Origin: Rapana venosa
Taxonomy: Eukaryota; Mollusca; Gastropoda; Neogastropoda; Muricidae
Length of the DNA: 64,000 nt
Reading direction: 5' to 3'
NCBI GenBank assembly: GCA_028751875.1
Contig: CM054159.1
Span: 7,064,254-7,128,253 of the forward strand
Positions within the stretch are counted from its first letter, which is position 1; each line of letters begins with the position of its first letter. Under the pieces are notes generated by a model that made no database searches, was not told the origin of the DNA, and was given only the letters and a program-made list of their open reading frames with translations. The position numbers were made by a program, and so were the translations under genes. Shown piece after piece: positions 58,828 through 64,000 of the stretch.

Positions 58828-59866
58828 GGCAAAGAGGTCAAGGCTGGGTAGACCTTGGTTGTTGTTTTTTTAATCCACGCAGAAAAACAAAGGAAAAAAA
58901 GGTTTGCCTGTCTACTGGGATTACCAGATGTGGAGTGACGCATTGGGTTTTTTTGTTTTTCTTCTTCTCCTCATACGTGGCCTTGTTCGTGGATTGCTTG
59001 GGTGTCAAGGCCTTTCTGCAGCCTTTCAAGCGTGACTCTGTGTGTGTGGGTGTGCGTGCACGCGTGCCTGCGTGGGTTTCCAGCACTTCTTTGTTCGAGG
59101 GGGAGGGAGGGGGAGTCTACCTACTGATTGGAGAATAAGTCTTGTTACAACGTAAGGAATAAACAACTGGCTAGGGGTTGTTCAGTCTTTAATTTTGCCT
59201 ATGTGATGTTTTAAATGAATCACTGGTTATAAGGGAGTGCTTTTGTTTTAAGTTTTAATTTTACTGGATCAGGATTGAAATCAGATTTGATGGTGGTGGT
59301 GGTGTGTGTGTGTAAGGGGGGGGGGGGGTGTTGTTTTGTTGTGTTTTGGTTTTGTTTTTTGTTGCTGTTTTGTTTTGTGGGTTGTTGTTGTTGGATTTTT
59401 TGGGGGGTTGTTTGTTTGTTGTTGTTGTTTTTTTGGGGGGGCCTTCTTGGAAAAAGAAAGCACACACATGTCCATTTTCACACATCCTCAACATCACTAA
59501 CACTAAGAGAGTACGAAAGCATGACCTCTTTGGCCTGTAACTAAAGACAACAAAGCATACAAGTTTGTGAAAAGCCAGTCTGTCAAAGTCAGTTACTCTA
59601 TCGGAGCGAAAACATCCAAATAACCCAACACAGTCCTACGTTAAAGCCCCATGTACCATGACTGTACTTAGGAATAAGAGGGTTTCTCTGTTTAAAAAAC
59701 AACAACAACACCTTTAAGTATTACACAGATGTGTGTATGTGTCTGCCGACTGTGAACCCATCACAGACAGACAAGAGCAGGGGGCTGGTAGGGGCTCATT
59801 AAGACTCATCAATCAAGATCTCTCTTTTTTTCTTTTGCTTTCCATGGTGGTAAATTGTGCCGTCAG
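58828..59866. other. Unassigned sequence with G/T-rich tract
   Basis: G/T-rich at 59290-59440. No coding evidence. Confidence 0.4.
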
Positions 59867-60236
59867 TGCCTGGGGTTTATCACAGTTCTTGGTGAAACCA
59901 TTGACGCTGGGGGCAACAGCAAAGTGAGAGGCTGTATGATCAGTGGCTTTCCCATTCATGGAATTCCACTTTACAGCTTAGTCTTTAGTGATCGACTATG
60001 ACTCTCTGACTAAGAGGCTTGACTTGCACAGTCCTTATGTGCTTCAGCCCTGGGGGCTAGTTGGCCTTTGGAGAACATCTCCAATGCTGACTGTCCGTAT
60101 GCCCACTTGCCCGAGAGAGTGGGGATGTACTGCGGGAAAGGCATCTCCACTATAATCAAATTTCTGCCCAATTTCCGAAACAGCAGCTGCCTCCTCTGCT
60201 GTTTTGGAGGTCATCGTCGAACACGACGGACAAACA
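59867..60236 (-). repeat. Dispersed repeat H, reverse copy
   Basis: Reverse complement of 62602-62995, closely similar along its length. On the - strand it carries a conserved open stretch ([20 protein letters not shown], then DYSGDAFPAVHPHSLGQVGI and RTVSIGDVLQRPTSPQG) shared with the other copy with only a few changes. The family is not recognised. The TATG repeat at 60237-60308 sits at its upstream end on that strand. Confidence 0.8.
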
Positions 60237-60308
60237 TACATACATACATACATACATACATACATACATACATACATACATACATACATACATACATACA
60301 TACATACA
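60233..60308. repeat. (CATA)n microsatellite
   Basis: About 18 CATA units at the edge of repeat H. Confidence 0.95.
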
Positions 60309-60786
60309 AATCAAGCAATACTTACAGCTCTACATCAAGCAAGAAAACAAAAGCTATTAAGGGGAGAGAGAAAAAAACGCTGGTAACATTCTCCTGGTTG
60401 CACTAGCAGCACTTGTGGCTAGCCCTCTTTTGAAAGAATTCCTCTAAGAAATTGGCCACTTGTGCCACTTTGGGTGGAAAAGTCAGGAGAGCGATGTTCT
60501 ATTTCTGTGTAATAGGCTACAGTCTCACTTTGCTATGTGATGATCATAGGCTATTGGGGCAGGTACATAGTATGTGCCGATGGACGCCATGAGGCAAAGA
60601 ACCAAAGCTACTGTGTGCTGGGGAAAAAAACCCTTTTTCACGTAAATCCTCCACATCTACATTATTATCCTACGTGCCAGGAGTCGAAGGCGTGGAAGGA
60701 GAGGATGTGTTGTTCCTGGTCTGCAAGGTTAAGAGAGTAGTTCTTCAGTTTAACGTCCTTCCACTAAATAGTGATATCAGACTGGA

Positions 60787-60850
<64 letters not shown>

Positions 60851-61005
60851 GTGTGTTAGTAGGGAGAGGGGTGTGCACATAAATAATCAATCGCAATAAA
60901 CAAATATTATGAAGAAAAAGCATAAACAAGAATTCTGAACAGAAAAAAAAATGAACAGTTAAAATATTAACGTTGCAATTCATATAACTAGAAGCTATCC
61001 TCATA
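60309..61005. other. Unassigned sequence with (GT)n
   Basis: A GT tract at 60789-60855. The rest is featureless. Confidence 0.5.
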
Positions 61006-61960
61006 TTAAAGGAGTCTAAAAATAGGAGTATGACTTAATGACAAAACAATTTGCTTCATTAATGGAATGTCTTGTAGAATTTGCTGTAAGCTACGGACTG
61101 GGAAGGCAGGTAAAACGTTTTTCAGATCTCTGCATCGTAAAAGAATATGGTCATTGGTAAGATTTTCGCCACAGATACATGTTGCTTTTTTGAAAATTTA
61201 GTTTTAAAAGCATTGAGCTTAAACCTGTAGATAATAGATACAACATTTCTATACTCATGTAAATTACGACATTTGATCTTATCAAAAGATAATACATGGG
61301 TTACATCATCACTCCAGGAATAACTGGTACCTTGTAGCTTCTTTTTAAAGTGTTTCCAACATGCATTTTGTAACATGTTATAGCCCTCGTGGATGGATAG
61401 AGGAACACTTATGCTGCAAGACCCATCCCTATGTTCAGCTCCACCTTTTGCTATTCTGTCAACTTTTTCATTAAAGTAGATACCACAGTGCGAGGGTATC
61501 CAGCAAAAGGTAACACCAGTGCCTCGTATCATCAGAAAATGAATTAGATGACTAATTTCAATTATGAGATCTTGTCTCACTTTTGAACTGAAATTTCTCA
61601 GAGCAAGTAAGACTGACCTAGAATCAACACAGAAAAGCGTTTGAAATATGTCTTTAGGAAAATCTAGAAGATAATATAAAGCCATCAAAATAGCAGATAA
61701 TTCAGCTGTAAATATAGATCGATTTTTCCCAATAGAAAATGATCTCTCTACTTTCAAAGATGGAATGACAAAAGCTGCACCCGCCTCATTGTTATTCAAA
61801 AGAGAACCATCTGTGTATATTTTTAAATGATTTGGATATGTAGTTTGTATATATTCTTTTACTGATGAGCTAAGGATATTTTCATTACCTTTTTTAGTTA
61901 AAGAGGAATAATTTACGTCAAAATTAGCTCTCTTAAGTTCCCATGGGGGACAAGGTTAAG
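61006..61960 (-). pseudogene. LINE ORF2 C-terminal fragment with RNase H domain
   Basis: A different LINE type from the others here, as it has a ribonuclease H domain (removes element RNA from the hybrid). In order: CPPWELKRANFDVN, LKIYTDGSLLNNNEAGAAF (first Asp), RSIFTAELSAILMAL (Glu), LFCVDSRSVLLALRN (Asp), then VTFCWIPSHCGIYFNEKVDR with the last Asp. The C-terminal cysteine/histidine knuckle follows as ATCICGENLTNDHILLRC. A one-base shift in an A run near 61190 separates it from the RNase H frame. Reverse transcriptase is missing, so it is 5'-truncated. It fits the I or Jockey-related groups. Confidence 0.85.
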
Positions 61961-62040
61961 AGAGGAGACTGGTACATGTCAACAACAACACCCACTACAA
62001 CAATATGTCAGCAGAGGTACTAGCGGTTGACCTAAGAGGC

Positions 62041-62403
62041 GTGTTATTTATTTATTTATTTTATTTATTTATTCTTTTATATGGAGGACAATAGAATAAG
62101 CACTCATGTGCTTTTTTGCATCCAGTCCCCGTGTGTATACGTTTTGTAAATTATGTCATCTGTTCCCACTGGCACACAATGGCCTACTCTTACGAAAAGC
62201 GGAACAGGATTTAACGTGTGTGCAAGATGTTCTGCGTGCGTTCGCACACGGGGCCTCGATTTATAGTCTCATTGAAGGACTTTTGGGGAGAGTGAAGTCT
62301 GTACTGATTTTAACTCCAGGGGAAAATATCCCCTTGAACAGGAATCGAACCCAGGTCGTCAGATTGCGAGCGCAATGTTCTGACCACTAGGCTATCCTGT
62401 CCC
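62041..62403 (-). mobile_element. SINE-B copy with complete tRNA-like head
   Basis: Best-preserved member. Head in reverse at 62403-62340: GGGACAGGATAGCCTAGTGG (A box) and CTGGGTTCGATTCCTG (B box). The core TTAACGTGTGTGCAAGATG (shown on the + strand) and the 3' end TATGGAGGACAATAGAATAA with TTTA repeats are present. Pol III promoter boxes are inferred from the consensus. Confidence 0.88.
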
Positions 62404-62601
62404 CCTTGTTAGAAGCTGTAAGTGGCTGTTAGAAGCAGCCAATACCCTATTAAATTGTGAAGTCCAGTGGGGAATGACTACCACCCTCTGTTGCTGTCTC
62501 GCGTGTCATCTTCACCAGCATATCTGTGGTAACACTGAAAGGAAGGTGGGGGTGGGAGTTGAAGAAAGAAAAGAAATTCAGATCTGATCTTGCCAATTGT
62601 A
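62404..62601. other. Unassigned spacer
   Basis: Nothing recognisable. Confidence 0.4.
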
Positions 62602-62995
62602 TGTATGTTTGTCCGTTGTGTCCGACGATGACCTCCAAAACAGCAGAGGAGGCAGCTGCTGTTTCGGAAATTGGGCAGAAATTTGATTATAGTGGAGATG
62701 CCTTGCCCACAGTACATCCCCACTCTCTCGGCCAAGTGGGCATAAGGACAGTCAGCATTGGAGATGTTCTCCAAAGGCCAACTAGCCCCCAGGGCTGCAG
62801 CACATAAGGACTGTGCGAGTCAAGCCTCCTAGTCAGAGAGTCATAGTCGATCACTAAAGACTAAGCTGTAAAGTGGAATTCCATGAGTGGGAAAGCCACT
62901 GGTCATACAGCCTCTCACTTTGCTGTTGCCCCCAGCGTCAATGGTTTAATCAAGAACTGTGAAAAACCCCAGGCGCTGACGGCCTTGCCAATTGA
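62602..62995 (+). repeat. Dispersed repeat H, direct copy
   Basis: Inverted partner of 59867-60236, and its end matches bases 1-52 of the window. The + frame reads [58 protein letters not shown]. Function unknown. Confidence 0.8.
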
Positions 62996-63235
62996 GAGAG
63001 AACGCATCCACAGCATACATTTGGTCACAGAGTCTGACCTGTAAGCAACATCACGGGCACACTGTTTATTCACCCTGAAGGCAAGCGGGTCAACTGTCTC
63101 CAGGGATGTTAACTAACAGACACTGGGCTGTGAAAGAGAGTGGGTAAGTATTGTGGAGTTTGGTTGCCCCTCTCTCCATCTGTGTAGTTCTCCACTAGTC
63201 GGAATACTGTGTGTACTGTGGTGGTGTTTTCTTTC
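62996..63235. other. Unassigned spacer
   Basis: Nothing recognisable. Confidence 0.4.
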
Positions 63236-63855
63236 CCTAGTCAAGTCAAATTTTTATTTCCAAGATGGTACTTCTTCTTCTTTGCGTTGCCTGGGTTTTA
63301 AGGCTATATTACATTGGTGTCCTAGTTTGGTTGGAGTGCCTGTCGGCCCGACACCTCTGATTTCAGCTCCTTTGGCGCATGACAGGGTTTCCTCCTGGGT
63401 GTTCTTCGAGTTTTCCTTCTCCATGCATGGGTTTGAAATCAGAGGTTTCCGCTCTCCTAGGTGGATTTTGTCAGCAAAATGGGCTCCACCTACCCTACCT
63501 GGTTATCCCGCCAGGCGCTCGGTCTCCCCACAGCAGGTCTTTGCGAAAACAGGGGACACCAACGAGTAGGTGCCTGCTGTGGAAAGTTGGGATAGAAGAG
63601 GCTATGCAGCACCCGAAGGGTACCCCTCTTGCCTGGCAAGCCAAACAAGAGGTTGCAGCTTCACTATCCTCGGGAAGCAGAGGTGTAGAGCGGATGCTCA
63701 GAAATGCACGTACTTCCCTTCACAGGCGGGACATCCAGCACCAGACCCTGTGGTCTCCCCTTCCCCCCCCCCCCCCCCCATCCCCCCCCCAAGATGGTAC
63801 GTTGAATAAGCCATGCATTAGCTTTTTTTTTTCATCAAGCCATCTATCCTTAGAA
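63236..63855 (-). repeat. TTGACTT-tailed retroposon end, split by an insertion
   Basis: The left part, 63236-63271, reads AGTCAAGTCAAATTTTTATT then CCAAGATGGTAC. The right part, 63789-63855, reads CCAAGATGGTACGTTGAATA then CATCAAGCCATCTATCC. CCAAGATGGTAC is duplicated on both sides of the inserted element. Confidence 0.85.
63272..63788 (-). mobile_element. GAA-tailed retroposon (about 517 bp) with 12-bp target-site duplication
   Basis: Lies exactly between two copies of CCAAGATGGTAC (63260-63271 and 63789-63800). Read on the - strand it ends in CAACGCAAAGAAGAAGAAG, and its 5' side is a G run (C run at 63765-63790 on the + strand). No reverse transcriptase motif is visible, so it is either a LINE 3' untranslated fragment or a SINE. 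Confidence 0.8.
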
Positions 63856-64000
63856 TGAAACATGCACTAAAGTAAAATTTTTGATGCGCCAAACCCATAA
63901 TATTGTCAACATCATTCCATTGCATGGTTCAGAATGGCTGGTTCCCCCATAAATATGATGGAGGCATGTAACAGTAGTAGTGTTGTCAGTCATGATATCT
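63856..64000. other. Unassigned sequence at the window end
   Basis: Nothing recognisable. Confidence 0.4.

Noticed and set aside
62340..62403. A tRNA gene (good A and B boxes in reverse)
   Set aside because: It is the head of a SINE-B copy with the family core and tail. I could not fold a full cloverleaf with an acceptor stem.

Overview
This is a eukaryotic nuclear window, dominated by repeats, most likely from a mollusc (probably a gastropod). The basis is split genes with GT-AG introns, very dense microsatellites, several families of tRNA-headed SINEs, and APE-type non-LTR retrotransposons. The species assignment is inference. No bacterial operon, CRISPR array, rRNA gene or functional tRNA gene was seen.

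Two host genes can be read exon by exon and they converge tail to tail. PFDN5 (prefoldin subunit 5) is on the + strand, 29360-34613, with five coding exons and a poly(A) signal at 35512; exon 3 is one base short. MTPAP (mitochondrial poly(A) polymerase) is on the - strand, 53520 down to about 38290, with eight coding exons. Exons 1-7 are intact and hold all three catalytic aspartates. Exon 8 is recognisable but broken by several indels in a stretch (36.7-39.1 kb) that looks like poor consensus.

Layout: 1-5.4 kb holds microsatellites and SINEs. 5.5-11.8 kb is mostly unassigned, with two weak exon candidates on the + strand. 11.93-14.61 kb is a LINE insertion with an internal inversion and a 9-bp target-site duplication, followed by an older LINE relic to 16.0 kb. 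16-21.5 kb is gene-poor and T/G-rich on the + strand. 21.56-26.33 kb is a tandem triplication of a 1.4-kb unit. 26.4-29.3 kb is almost pure microsatellite and ends 80 bp before the PFDN5 start codon. MTPAP introns carry many LINE and SINE copies and three minisatellites. 53.8-64 kb is intergenic, with nested retroelements and an inverted-repeat pair.

The most interesting material: (1) a five-copy SINE family whose head joins a tRNA-type A box to the internal promoter region of 5S rRNA, three copies having target-site duplications; (2) minisatellites beside MTPAP exons 4 and 8 whose units repeat splice donor or acceptor sequence; (3) a SINE and a LINE sharing the same 3' end; (4) textbook twin-priming of a LINE; (5) nested insertions with clear target-site duplications. 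All similarities were judged by eye.
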